NCBI GenBank assembly: GCA_031549115.1
Contig: JAVBQJ010000093.1
Coordinates: forward strand, 1 to 49,021
DNA length: 49,021 nucleotides
Direction of reading: 5' to 3'
From: JAVBQJ01 sp031549115
GTDB lineage: Bacteria > Verrucomicrobiota > Lentisphaeria > Victivallales > Victivallaceae
The notes under the pieces are model-generated. The model was given only the letters and a program-made list of their open reading frames with translations. It did not search any database and had not been told where the DNA came from. Below, piece after piece: positions 24,332 to 32,736 of this stretch. How positions within the stretch are numbered: position 1 is the first letter of the stretch; each line of letters starts with the position of its first letter. The translations under genes and the position numbers were made by a program.

Positions 24332-25663
24332 TCACTCGATTGTAAGGTTGCGGCGGTCGTCGACCCGCTTGGTTTTGCCGGTCGAACGCTCCAGCGTATT
24401 CGGCGCCACCAGCTCGATGCGGAAGTGAATCCCGGTAATCGCCGCAATTTCCCGGTTGATCCGGTCGCGCAGCCGTTGCAGCGTATCCATTTTGTCCGAA
24501 AAGTCCTGCGCCCGCATCTCCACTTTGACCGCCGCTTCGTCCATATTCTGCGGCCGGGTCAATTCGATCAGATAGTGCGGCGCGGTGCCGCCGACACGCA
24601 GCAGCGCCTCTTCGATCTGCGACGGAAACACATTGACGCCGCGAATAATCAGCATGTCGTCGGAACGTCCCTTGACCCGGCTCATCCGCATCGTGGTCCG
24701 TCCACACGAACAAGTATCGTAATACAGCCGCGCCAGGTCGCGGGTCCGGTAACGGATCACCGGGCAGGCTTCCTTGGTCAGCGCGGTGATCACCAACTCG
24801 CCCTCTTCGCCCTCGCCGACCGGCTCCAGCGTCTCCGGATCGACGCACTCGGTCAGGAAATGGTCCTCCTGGAAGTGCATGCCGCAGCGCGCGGCGCATT
24901 CGCCGGAAACCCCGGGTCCGATGATTTCGCTCAGTCCGTAGTTATTGAACGCGCGGATCGGCAGCATCTCCTCGATCACCCTGCGCATATCTTCGGTCCA
25001 CTGTTCGCCGCCGAAGTGCGCGTAACGCAGCGCCAGATCGCGCTCCGGATCCAATCCCATATCCCGCACCGCGTCCGCCAGATTCAGCGCGTATGACGGC
25101 GTACAGATCAAAGTCTCGACCCCGAGGTCGCGCAGCAGCAAAATCTGCCGCTGGGTGTTGCCGCTGGACGCCGGCACCACCGCCGCCCCGACCCGCTCGA
25201 TCCCGTAATGCAGCCCGAATCCGCCGGTGAAAAGGCCATAGCCGAACGACACCTGCGTCACCTGGTCCGGCGTCAGACCGCCGCCGACCAGAAAGCGGGC
25301 GCACACCTCGGACCAGGTTTCCAGGTCTTTCGAGGTGTAACCGACCACGGTAGGTTTGCCGGTGGTGCCGCTGGAGGCGTGAATCCGCGCCAGCTGCGAA
25401 CGATCCACGGCGAAGAGGCCGAACGGGTACGCGTCGCGCATATCCTGCTTGGTGGTGTACGGGAACTTGCGAAGATCCTCCAGCGACCGGAGCGAATCCG
25501 GAGACACTCCCGCTTCGGCGAAGGCATCGCGGTAAAAGGGAATCGTCGCGGCACGCCGCAAGGCATCCTGCAAACGTGTCAACTGAAGTTTCTTTCGCTC
25601 CGCGACCGGCATCGTTTCCATCTCGGGATCAAAGATCCGGTTGGGAATCACAAAATCCGACAT
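24332..25663 (-). CDS. paaK: phenylacetate-CoA ligase-like adenylate-forming enzyme
   Basis: 443 residues from the ATG at 25663 (MSDFVIPNRIFDPEMETM). It is an AMP-forming aryl-acid CoA ligase. The P-loop-like motif is SSGTTGKPTVVGYTSKD. The adenylate-binding region includes FNNYGLSEIIGPGVSGEC, and the hinge to the C-terminal domain RSDDMLIIRGVNVFPSQIEE. In anaerobes these ligases are often paired with an ACT-domain protein and indolepyruvate ferredoxin oxidoreductase, activating aryl acetates from aromatic amino acids. The ACT protein is directly upstream here; no oxidoreductase is in the window. An AAGGA element lies 14 bases before the ATG, which is a long spacing. Confidence 0.9.
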   Translation of the reverse strand: MSDFVIPNRIFDPEMETMPVAERKKLQLTRLQDALRRAATIPFYRDAFAEAGVSPDSLRSLEDLRKFPYTTKQDMRDAYPFGLFAVDRSQLARIHASSGTTGKPTVVGYTSKDLETWSEVCARFLVGGGLTPDQVTQVSFGYGLFTGGFGLHYGIERVGAAVVPASSGNTQRQILLLRDLGVETLICTPSYALNLADAVRDMGLDPERDLALRYAHFGGEQWTEDMRRVIEEMLPIRAFNNYGLSEIIGPGVSGECAARCGMHFQEDHFLTECVDPETLEPVGEGEEGELVITALTKEACPVIRYRTRDLARLYYDTCSCGRTTMRMSRVKGRSDDMLIIRGVNVFPSQIEEALLRVGGTAPHYLIELTRPQNMDEAAVKVEMRAQDFSDKMDTLQRLRDRINREIAAITGIHFRIELVAPNTLERSTGKTKRVDDRRNLTIE

Positions 25664-25695
25664 GACTGAACCACAATCCTTTCTTTCATTTCCCG

Positions 25696-26124
25696 TCAAC
25701 CCAGCAAATCCACCGCGCTCAACACATCCACATGCGCTTTTTCCAACACCGCCAGTGCCCGGTCCGGATCCTCGAAGCGGAACACCATGATCGCATAATC
25801 CTGGTGGCCGAACGTAAATGCATACATATATTCGACACTCAATCCGGCGGCGTCGATCACGCTCAACAGCTCCGCGAGACCGCCCGGATGATCGGCCACC
25901 GGCAATGCCAGGACTTCGGTCATTTTGACGATGAAGCCGGCCTTTTCCAGCGCGACGCGCGCCTTTTCACAATCCTTCACCAGCAGCCGGAGGATGCCGA
26001 ACTGCTGGGTGTCGGCCAGCGACAACGTGCAGATGTTGATGTCGTTCTGCTTCAGGATCTGGCAAACGGCGTTCAACGCGCCCGGCTTGTTTTCGATAAA
26101 AAGCGAAAGCTGATAAATTTTCAT
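25696..26124 (-). CDS. tandem ACT-domain protein
   Basis: 142 residues from the ATG at 26124, with GGGAGG nine bases upstream. Two ACT domains are visible: the first begins MKIYQLSLFIENKPGALNAV, the second near VLALPVADHPGGLAELLSVI. The protein is otherwise free of catalytic domains. ACT domains bind amino acids, and stand-alone double-ACT proteins next to phenylacetate-CoA ligase genes probably sense an aromatic amino acid; this is inference from context. It is the first gene of the minus-strand operon that continues through paaK, proB and miaB. Confidence 0.88.
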   Translation of the reverse strand: MKIYQLSLFIENKPGALNAVCQILKQNDINICTLSLADTQQFGILRLLVKDCEKARVALEKAGFIVKMTEVLALPVADHPGGLAELLSVIDAAGLSVEYMYAFTFGHQDYAIMVFRFEDPDRALAVLEKAHVDVLSAVDLLG

Positions 26125-26182
26125 GATGCGCAACCTCCCTAGTAGGATTAAGAGCTGAGTATTCCGTAACCGTTTATTCTCA

Positions 26183-26211
26183 AATATACACTTCTCCGGG
26201 CGTCATTGCAA
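26183..26211 (-). promoter_or_regulatory. promoter of the ACT-paaK-proB-miaB operon
   Basis: On the minus strand TTGCAA (26211-26206), a 17-nt spacer and TATATT (26188-26183), giving a 5' leader of about 50 nt before the start codon at 26124. Confidence 0.7.
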
Positions 26212-26235
26212 GAAAATATGCATCCGGGCACGGAA

Positions 26236-26264
26236 TTATTTGCAAAATAGCGCTATAGTATAAC
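26236..26264 (+). promoter_or_regulatory. candidate promoter of mtfA
   Basis: TTATTT (26236-26241), a 17-nt spacer and TATAAC (26259-26264), 30 nt before the start codon. The match to consensus is moderate; an overlapping TATAGT at 26254-26259 is an alternative -10. Confidence 0.4.
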
Positions 26265-26294
26265 GGAGTAATTAAAACGCAGGAGCCGACCGTC

Positions 26295-27128
26295 ATGACG
26301 CCATTGATCATTCTCGCCATACTCGGAGCCGCCGTCATCACGGCGGTAATCGTTTCTTTCCGCCGCCGCGCCGGACGGCGGCGGCGACTGATGCGTCACC
26401 CGTTGTCGTGGTCGGACACCCGTCTTTTCCGCCGCGTCGCCCTGACCGCGTGGCTGCCGCGCGAACTCAAACGCGAATTAATCGGACAAGTCCAGGTCCT
26501 GCTCGACGAAAAGGGCTTCGAAGGCGCCGACGGCCTCGCCGTCACCCGCGAAATGCAGATCACCGTCGCCACCCTGGCCGGACTCCTGCTGCTGCGCAAG
26601 GATTTCGACTTCTATCCGCAGCTGCGGCACATCATCCTCTATCCCGCCGTCTATGTCGCCAAAGGCAACCACGGCGCCTTCGCCGGAGCCGTCATCGTCG
26701 GCGCATCGGCGCGGCTCGGCGAATCCTGGCAATCCGGCGAAGTGGTGCTGGCGTGGAAAGAAGCGCGGCGCGAAGCCCGCGACATGCACAGCCGCCGCAA
26801 CGTGATTCTCCATGAATTCGCCCACCAGATCGACCAGCTGGACGGCGCCGCCGACGGCGTGCCGCCGCTGCCCGGCGGCGATGCCCGGCGCGCATGGCGC
26901 ACCACCCTGCGCCGCGAATACGACCGGCTGTGCGACGAGGAGCACCACGCCGTTCGCGGGGTGATCGACTGGTACGGCGCCACCAACCCGGCCGAATTCT
27001 TCGCCGTGACCACCGAAAGCTTCTTCTGCGAACCACTCCAATTGCGCCGCGCCCACCCGGAGCTCTACCGGCAATTCGCCGACTTCTACCGCCTCGATCC
27101 GGCCGAATGGCGCAAGAGAGCATGGTAA
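26295..27128 (+). CDS. mtfA: MtfA-like zinc metallopeptidase
   Basis: 277 residues. An N-terminal membrane segment (about 3-21) is followed by a basic stretch RRRAGRRRRL, so it may be membrane anchored, unlike soluble E. coli MtfA. The gluzincin zinc motif HEFAHQID (H173, E174, H177) is clear and the third ligand is expected in NPAEFFAVTTESFF. In enterobacteria MtfA binds Mlc and affects glucose uptake; no Mlc homologue is in this window, so the role here may differ. The start has GGAGCCGACCGTC upstream. A TetR gene follows 100 nt later. Confidence 0.9.
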   Translation: MTPLIILAILGAAVITAVIVSFRRRAGRRRRLMRHPLSWSDTRLFRRVALTAWLPRELKRELIGQVQVLLDEKGFEGADGLAVTREMQITVATLAGLLLLRKDFDFYPQLRHIILYPAVYVAKGNHGAFAGAVIVGASARLGESWQSGEVVLAWKEARREARDMHSRRNVILHEFAHQIDQLDGAADGVPPLPGGDARRAWRTTLRREYDRLCDEEHHAVRGVIDWYGATNPAEFFAVTTESFFCEPLQLRRAHPELYRQFADFYRLDPAEWRKRAW

Positions 27129-27163
27129 GAAATATCGGAAAATTCTCCATCTTTCGCTTGCAT

Positions 27164-27183
27164 TTTAAAACAGATGTTTTAAA
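27164..27183. promoter_or_regulatory. palindromic operator candidate upstream of the TetR gene
   Basis: TTTAAAACA (27164-27172), centre GA, TGTTTTAAA (27175-27183): a perfect 9-bp inverted repeat. It overlaps a possible -35 TTGCAT (27158-27163). Size and symmetry match TetR-family operators, so autoregulation by the downstream gene is likely. Confidence 0.6.
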
Positions 27184-27228
27184 TTACGATTTAACGTATG
27201 AACTATTTTTTTACGGAGCCCCCCTCGC

Positions 27229-27861
27229 GTGGAAACCAAGGATAAAATTCTCGAGGCGGCGATGCAGGAATTCGCCGACTTCGGCTACCGACGTTCGACG
27301 GTACGCGGCATCTGCCGCCGCGCCGGAGTCAATATCGCCGCGGTCAACTATTATTTTTCCGGCAAGGAAGAGCTGTACCGGCAGGTATTCGAATGGGTCA
27401 TCCATGCCAGAGAGCGCATTGAGCCGCCCGCCCCCGGTCCGGTGACGACCGCGGCGGAATTCGAGCGGGAACTGCGCAACTGGATCTACCGGATGGTGAT
27501 CCGTTTCGTCCGCCGCAGCCGTAATCGGCTGGATCGCACCCGCAGCCGGATCGGGCTGCATGAGATGATGGATCCGTCCGAATTGTTTCCGGAGATGTTC
27601 GAACGCTATTCACGGCCGGAAATGGAGGCCGCCGAGCAACTGCTGCAACTGGCGCTGCCGCCGGATACGCCGCGCGACACCATCCGGATCAAAATCTGCA
27701 ACCTCCTCGGACAGTGTTTTTTTTACTTTGTCCTGCGTGAGTTTGTCGAGCAATACACCGGTGAAGCCGGCTTCCCCGACCGGTGCCATGCGGAGATCAT
27801 CGACGAAATCCTGCAGAATACGTTGCGCGGGCTTTCATTCCACGGCAACCGCCCGGCCTAA
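27229..27861 (+). CDS. TetR-family regulator, CecR-like C-terminal domain
   Basis: 210 residues with a GTG start at 27229 (GGAG ten bases upstream). The N-terminal helix-turn-helix is classical: KILEAAMQEFADFGYRRSTV, then GICRRAGVNIAAVNYYFSGK. The C-terminal part, with RIGLHEMMDPSELFPEMFER, resembles the CecR/DUF1956 ligand domain, in which regulators control efflux or export genes. Its target here is not evident: mtfA lies upstream and tig downstream behind a terminator, so it may act mainly on itself and on distant genes. A perfect palindrome at 27164-27183 is a likely binding site. Confidence 0.9.
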   Translation: METKDKILEAAMQEFADFGYRRSTVRGICRRAGVNIAAVNYYFSGKEELYRQVFEWVIHARERIEPPAPGPVTTAAEFERELRNWIYRMVIRFVRRSRNRLDRTRSRIGLHEMMDPSELFPEMFERYSRPEMEAAEQLLQLALPPDTPRDTIRIKICNLLGQCFFYFVLREFVEQYTGEAGFPDRCHAEIIDEILQNTLRGLSFHGNRPA

Positions 27862-27880
27862 ACGTGCAAATAGCAAAACA

Positions 27881-27914
27881 ACGCGTTCGGATGCCCTTTC
27901 GGACGCGTTTTTTT
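27881..27914 (+). terminator. intrinsic terminator after the TetR gene
   Basis: ACGCGTTC (27881-27888) pairs with GGACGCGT (27901-27908) with one T-G wobble, followed by a run of T to 27914. It separates the regulator from tig. Confidence 0.85.
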
Positions 27915-27926
27915 ATGAGCGGAAAC

Positions 27927-27954
27927 TTGCAAACCTGAAAAATACAACTATATT
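27927..27954 (+). promoter_or_regulatory. promoter of tig
   Basis: TTGCAA (27927-27932), a 16-nt spacer and TATATT (27949-27954), giving an A/T-rich leader of about 70 nt. Confidence 0.55.
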
Positions 27955-28032
27955 ACTAAGTTCAGGTATTCTTATTTTTTATGGTAAAAATTACGTGCAA
28001 GATAAACGATTGAAAGGTACGGGAAGAAGAAA

Positions 28033-29349
28033 ATGGCGGGAAACGATCTGGCTGCGAAATTAAATCTGACGGTCTCCGACGCGGGCGTCTGCGAAAAAAA
28101 GTTTGAATTCGTCGTCTCCGGCGAAGCGATGAAAGACGCGTGCGGGAGTACGGTTGCGGAATTGGCGCAGGCCGTTGCCATCCCCGGATTCCGTCGCGGC
28201 AAAGCTCCGGCCGCCATGGTCCGCAAACGCTATGCCGAAGAACTGAAAAGCGAATTGAAGCGCAAGCTTTTTCAGGCCGCGTTCCAGCGCCTGTCGCAGG
28301 ATTCTTATGACATCGTCAACTGGGCGATGCCGGAAGAGGGCGAATTTTCGCTGGATCAGGATTTCAAGTTCACGCTGACGCTGAGCATCGCTCCGGAATT
28401 CGAAGTCGGCGAATACACCGGCATCGAAGTCAATGTGCCGGAGGCGAAAGCCGACGACAAGGAGCTCGAAAACCGTTTGAACTACTACCGCCAGATGTAT
28501 GCCGGTTACGCCGACGTCAATGAGCCGGCGCAGGCCGAAGACATGCTCAAGGTCAGCTATACCAGCGACTTCGAACTTCCGGCGGATGCGAGCCCGGCGC
28601 TGAAGCGCCAGGTCGAATGCGAATCCAACTACCTGTGGCTGTCGCAGCCGGAATCCATTCCGGGCTCGATCGCCGCGCTGACCGGCGCCGAAGTCGGGCA
28701 GGATTACGCGCTCAAAGCCGAATACCCGGCGGATTACCATCAACCGGAACTCGCCGGCAAGACCGTGAACTTCAAAATCCACGTGCTGGCGATCCAGCGC
28801 CGGCAGCTGCTCGATGACGCCGCGCTGTGTGAGAAGCTTCAGATGGCGAACATCGACGAGTTGAAGGCCCGCCTCGCGGAAGCGGCGCAGCACGAAGCCG
28901 AAGAAGCCCGCAAGGGCAAGGTGCTCGACGCCGTGTACGCGAAGCTCGAAGCCGGCATCGCCGCGTTCGAACTGCCGAAGTCGCTGATCGAAGCCGAAGA
29001 GGCCAAGGAGCTGCGTCAGGTGGCCAACCGCACGGTGAAGAGCGAAGCCGACGCCGAAGAGTTCAAGAAGAATCTCGACGAGCATCGCCGGGATGCGGAA
29101 AAAGCGGCCCGCGAAAAACTGCGCCGTCTGTTCATTTTCCGCAAGATCGCGAAGAAAGAGAACATCGCGGTCGAAGCCGGCGAACTGGAAAACCAGATCG
29201 CGATGCTGTCGCGTTATTATGGCAAGAAGGAAAAGGAAATGCGCCAGCTGCTCGAACGCAACGGCAGCATGGAAGACCTGGAAATGGATGTGTTGAACTC
29301 CAAGGTCTGGGATTTCCTCGCCTCCAAGGCCAATGTCAAGGCGGAATAA
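28033..29349 (+). CDS. tig: trigger factor (ribosome-associated chaperone)
   Basis: 438 residues. The N-terminal ribosome-binding domain carries the signature IPGFRRGKAP. A central FKBP-type PPIase-like domain is present (about 160-255, ending DYHQPELAGKTVNFKIHVLA), and the C-terminal helical chaperone domain is rich in Glu, Lys and Ala. It binds at the ribosomal exit tunnel and shields nascent chains. Its position before clpP and clpX follows the common bacterial order tig-clpP-clpX. The stop codon is inside a terminator stem. A run of purines, AAAGGTACGGGAAGAAGAAA, precedes the ATG. Confidence 0.96.
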   Translation: MAGNDLAAKLNLTVSDAGVCEKKFEFVVSGEAMKDACGSTVAELAQAVAIPGFRRGKAPAAMVRKRYAEELKSELKRKLFQAAFQRLSQDSYDIVNWAMPEEGEFSLDQDFKFTLTLSIAPEFEVGEYTGIEVNVPEAKADDKELENRLNYYRQMYAGYADVNEPAQAEDMLKVSYTSDFELPADASPALKRQVECESNYLWLSQPESIPGSIAALTGAEVGQDYALKAEYPADYHQPELAGKTVNFKIHVLAIQRRQLLDDAALCEKLQMANIDELKARLAEAAQHEAEEARKGKVLDAVYAKLEAGIAAFELPKSLIEAEEAKELRQVANRTVKSEADAEEFKKNLDEHRRDAEKAAREKLRRLFIFRKIAKKENIAVEAGELENQIAMLSRYYGKKEKEMRQLLERNGSMEDLEMDVLNSKVWDFLASKANVKAE

Positions 29350-29365
29350 GTTCCGCGGTTTTTTT
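29341..29365 (+). terminator. terminator containing the tig stop codon
   Basis: GCGGAA (29341-29346) pairs with TTCCGC (29351-29356) around the loop TAAG, which contains the TAA stop codon; seven T follow from 29359. The stem is short, so read-through into clpP is possible. Confidence 0.65.
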
Positions 29366-29474
29366 CAGGGAGCGCGTTGCCTCCTCTTTCGGAGAGGGAG
29401 CGGCGCGTTCGCGTATCATGTATAGCTGCCGGGAATACCGGCTTATCACCCGTAATTATGAGGAGGACGGCGAG

Positions 29475-30080
29475 ATGAAAGCGAACAATGGAATGTTGGT
29501 CCCGATGGTGGTCGAACAAACCGGACACGGCGAGCGCGGTTACGATATTTATTCGCGGTTGCTGAAAGACCGGATCATCCTTCTCGGAACCCCGATCGAC
29601 GATGACGTCGCCAATCTGATTATCGCCCAGCTGCTTTTTCTGCAGGCCGAGGACCCGAAAAAGGATATCGACCTGTACATCAACAGCCCCGGCGGTTCGG
29701 TCACGGCCGGATTGGCGATTTACGATACCATGCAGATTCTGTCCTGCGATGTGAAGACCTATTGCCTCGGCCAGTGCGCCAGCATGGGCGCGGTGCTGCT
29801 GTGCGCCGGAACGGCGGGAAAGCGTTTCGCGCTGCCGAACTCGCGTATCATGATCCACCAGCCGTGGGGCGGCGCGCAGGGCTGCGCCAGCGATATCGAC
29901 ATTCAGGCCAAGGAGATCCTGCGCTTGCGCAGCATGCTCAACGGCATCATCGCTTCCCACTGCCATGTGGACGTGAAGAAGGTCACCCGGGATACCGACC
30001 GCGACTTTTTCATGTCGGCCGAAGAAGCCCGCCAGTATGGGCTCGTGGATGCGGTGGTCGCAAGCACCAAACAAAAGTAA
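29475..30080 (+). CDS. clpP: ATP-dependent Clp protease proteolytic subunit
   Basis: 201 residues from the ATG at 29475, with GAGGAGGA just upstream; an ATG 19 codons earlier has no such site. ClpP forms the barrel-shaped serine protease fed by ClpX. The catalytic triad is visible as S103 (CASMGAVLL), H128 (RIMIHQPWGG) and D177 (RDTDRDFFM). The oxyanion-strand Gly-rich loop is NSPGGSV. Length matches processed ClpP with a short N-terminal loop (MKANNGMLVPMVVEQ). It is 10 nt upstream of clpX, in the same operon. Confidence 0.97.
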   Translation: MKANNGMLVPMVVEQTGHGERGYDIYSRLLKDRIILLGTPIDDDVANLIIAQLLFLQAEDPKKDIDLYINSPGGSVTAGLAIYDTMQILSCDVKTYCLGQCASMGAVLLCAGTAGKRFALPNSRIMIHQPWGGAQGCASDIDIQAKEILRLRSMLNGIIASHCHVDVKKVTRDTDRDFFMSAEEARQYGLVDAVVASTKQK

Positions 30081-30090
30081 AAGGTAATTT

Positions 30091-31461
30091 ATGGCAAGCG
30101 GAAATAAAAACGTTCCGGTCTGCTCGTTCTGCGGGCGTCCGGTCGGCTCGTCGGGAACCGGCCAAGCCATCAGCGGCACCGACGGCGCGATGATCTGCCA
30201 GCGTTGCGTCGACGCCTGCTTCGAGATGCTGTACGGCCAGTCCGAAGCTCCGGCAAAAAATGCGGAACGCGGCGCCGGAGCCCCGGCCGTCAAGGGCAAA
30301 GCGCGCACTACGGAGTACATCCACAGTCTCAAAGTGCCGTCGCCGGCGACGATCAAAGCGGAACTCGACCGTTTCGTGATCGGCCAGGACAAAGCCAAAA
30401 AAGTATTGGCGGTGGCGGTGCACAATCACTACAAACGGCTGCAATCCCAACTGGCCGAAAAGCCGGAAGCGGACGATCCGTTTGCCGAGGTGGAGCTGGA
30501 AAAGAGCAACGTGCTCCTGCTCGGTCCCACCGGCTCGGGAAAAACGCTGCTGGCGCGGACGCTGGCGCGATTGCTGGATGTGCCGTTCTGTATCTGCGAC
30601 GCGACCACTTTGACCGAGGCCGGTTACGTCGGCGAAGATGTCGAAAACATCATCCTGCGGCTGGTGCAAGCCGCCGATTACGACATTGAACGGGCCCAGG
30701 TCGGGATCATCTATGTCGACGAAATCGACAAGATTGCCCGCAAGACCGAAAATGTTTCGATCACCCGTGACGTCTCCGGCGAAGGCGTGCAGCAGGCATT
30801 GCTGAAAATCCTCGAAGGCACGGTATCCAACGTACCGCCCAAGGGCGGGCGCAAGCATCCGCAACAGGAATATCTGCAGGTGGACACCTCCAATATCCTT
30901 TTTATCTGCGGCGGCGCCTTTGTCGGTCTGGACAAGATGGTGCAGCGGCGCCTCGGCAAGCAGGTGCTCGGTTTCGGCCACCGCGAAGCGGAAGAGACCA
31001 AAGAGCGGGAAGCCAGACGCCAATCCGGTCACGCCCTCGCCCATCCGGAGCCGGAGGATCTGATCAAGTTCGGGTTGATTCCGGAATTCATCGGCCGCCT
31101 GCCGGTGGTAGTGGAGCTGGAAGCATTGGGCAAGGACGAGCTCATCCGCATTCTCCAGGAGCCGAAAAACGCGCTGATCAAGCAATACCAGCGGTTGCTG
31201 GCGATTGAAAATGTCGATCTCGTGTTCGCGCCGGAGGCGCTGGAGGAGCTGGCGCACCAGGCGGAAAGCAAGGGCACCGGCGCCCGCGGGCTGCGGTCGC
31301 TACTGGAAGAGCTGATGCTTGATATCATGTATCTGGTACCGGATTCCGACAATGTCGAAAGCTGTCTTATCACCGCCGCAGTGGTCCGTGGGGAAGCGGA
31401 GCCGGAATTGAAGCCGCGCAACGCGCCGGCAAAGAGCCGGAAACGCAAAAGCGCGGAATAA
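30091..31461 (+). CDS. clpX: ATP-dependent Clp protease ATP-binding subunit ClpX
   Basis: 456 residues. The N-terminal zinc-binding domain has C11, C14, C36 and C39 (CSFC and CQRC). The AAA+ domain has Walker A GPTGSGKT (K151), the pore loop GYVG and Walker B GIIYVDEIDK. LGF in KQVLGFGHRE takes the place of the IGF tripeptide that docks on ClpP. The C-terminal tail is extended and basic (KPRNAPAKSRKRKSAE). It unfolds tagged substrates and passes them to ClpP, encoded 10 nt upstream. A terminator-like hairpin follows. Confidence 0.97.
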   Translation: MASGNKNVPVCSFCGRPVGSSGTGQAISGTDGAMICQRCVDACFEMLYGQSEAPAKNAERGAGAPAVKGKARTTEYIHSLKVPSPATIKAELDRFVIGQDKAKKVLAVAVHNHYKRLQSQLAEKPEADDPFAEVELEKSNVLLLGPTGSGKTLLARTLARLLDVPFCICDATTLTEAGYVGEDVENIILRLVQAADYDIERAQVGIIYVDEIDKIARKTENVSITRDVSGEGVQQALLKILEGTVSNVPPKGGRKHPQQEYLQVDTSNILFICGGAFVGLDKMVQRRLGKQVLGFGHREAEETKEREARRQSGHALAHPEPEDLIKFGLIPEFIGRLPVVVELEALGKDELIRILQEPKNALIKQYQRLLAIENVDLVFAPEALEELAHQAESKGTGARGLRSLLEELMLDIMYLVPDSDNVESCLITAAVVRGEAEPELKPRNAPAKSRKRKSAE

Positions 31462-31478
31462 GAGTTCGAAGTATTTTC

Positions 31479-31515
31479 TCCCCTTGGACAATATTTTTTG
31501 TCTAGGGGACTTTTT
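31479..31515 (+). terminator. intrinsic terminator after clpX
   Basis: TCCCCT-TG-GACAA (31479-31491) pairs with TTGTC-TA-GGGGA (31499-31509) with a small internal bulge, followed by five T at 31511-31515. It separates clpPX from the kinase gene. Confidence 0.75.
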
Positions 31516-31535
31516 GGTTTCCCGGGAGGGAGTAA

Positions 31536-32723
31536 ATGGAGCAGCAGCGAAAAACGGCCGATGCCGGCGAACCGACGACCAAGATCATGATGCAGCCGAT
31601 TCTTTCCGAAGAGGAGGAGTTTTCGGCGGAGCAGACGTTGGCGGCGTTGCCGGTCAAACCGCGCGACCGGTATAAATTTTTGCGCACCATCGGTTTCGGC
31701 GGGATGAAAACGGTTCTTCTCGTCCGCGACAGCGATACCATGCGCAATGTGGCGATGGCGCTGATGCCGGATTACCGGGAACGGCCGCCGGCGATGATCA
31801 AGCGCTTCATTCAGGAAGCGCGCATCACGGCGCGGCTGGAGCATCCGAACATCGTCTCCGTCCACGATATCGGCGTCGACACCACCGGGATTCCTTACTT
31901 CACCATGCGCTATCTGCAAGGTACGACGCTGGCCGGCGTCCTGCGGAAACTCAAGCACAGCGATCCCGACACGATACGGGATTACAAACTGGACCGGCTG
32001 CTGCTGGTCTTCCGCCGGGTCTGCAACGCCATTGCCTTCGCCCATTCCCAGAATGTGATTCACCTCGATTTGAAGCCGGAAAACATCCATGTCAGCGACT
32101 TCGGCGACGTCCAGGTACTCGACTGGGGCCTGGCGCGTTTTGTCGACGACGACCCGGATCCGGAAGAAACGGTATCCGATGAACACACCGAAAACGTTCA
32201 GTATATGGCGGCGGCGCTGGAGGGAAAAACCATCGACGGCGTCGCCAAAGGCACCCCCGGATTCATGGCGCCGGAGCAGGCAGCCGGAAAGAACCGGGAA
32301 AAGGACGAACGAACCGATATTTATGCGCTGGGCTGCATTCTTTATACCATTCTGACCTTTGAGTCGCCGCTGGTCGGCCTGAAACCGCGGGAGGCACTGA
32401 AAGCCGCGATCAACGGGCAGATTCAAGCCCCCTCCGAAGTGCGCAACCCGGTCTGGTCGATTCCGGCGGCGCTGGAGGCGATCTGTCTCAAGGCCATGGA
32501 GCGCTATCCGGCCAACCGTTACCAGAGTGTGGCTGAATTGCTGGAGGATATCCGCCAATTCACCGGCGGCTATGCGCCCAAGGCGGTCAAAGCCGGTCCG
32601 CTGCACCATTTCATCTTGTGGTCCAAGCGCAATTGGTCCGGCATTCTCCTGGTGGTATTCGTGCTGGCGGTGTTGGGCGGGCTGTTTTTATATTGGCGGG
32701 AGATGATCAGTTTCAATTTATAG
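31536..32723 (+). CDS. membrane-anchored Ser/Thr kinase with WNK-like lysine placement
   Basis: A 395-residue Hanks-type kinase. The glycine loop reads IGFGGMKTV (G53, G55, G56, K58). The beta-3 strand reads NVAMAL, where A75 stands at the place of the usual VAxK lysine. Other elements are intact: alpha-C Glu E94 (IQEARI), catalytic loop HLDLKPEN (D178, N183; Leu instead of Arg, so non-RD), metal motif DWG (D196), and activation-segment end GTPGFMAPEQ. The activation segment is long (about 50 residues) and acidic. One transmembrane helix (about 368-386) lies near the C-terminus with only a few residues beyond it, so there is no external sensor domain. It lies 13 nt before the MlaA-hydrolase fusion gene, probably co-transcribed. 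Substrates are unknown. Confidence 0.88.
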   Translation: MEQQRKTADAGEPTTKIMMQPILSEEEEFSAEQTLAALPVKPRDRYKFLRTIGFGGMKTVLLVRDSDTMRNVAMALMPDYRERPPAMIKRFIQEARITARLEHPNIVSVHDIGVDTTGIPYFTMRYLQGTTLAGVLRKLKHSDPDTIRDYKLDRLLLVFRRVCNAIAFAHSQNVIHLDLKPENIHVSDFGDVQVLDWGLARFVDDDPDPEETVSDEHTENVQYMAAALEGKTIDGVAKGTPGFMAPEQAAGKNREKDERTDIYALGCILYTILTFESPLVGLKPREALKAAINGQIQAPSEVRNPVWSIPAALEAICLKAMERYPANRYQSVAELLEDIRQFTGGYAPKAVKAGPLHHFILWSKRNWSGILLVVFVLAVLGGLFLYWREMISFNL

Positions 32724-32736
32724 GAGGGGTTGGCAA

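Noticed and set aside
24321..24899. Upstream extension of proB
   Set aside because: It overlaps the paaK coding region in another phase and is not similar to glutamate kinases; ATG at 24320 has AGGAAA upstream.
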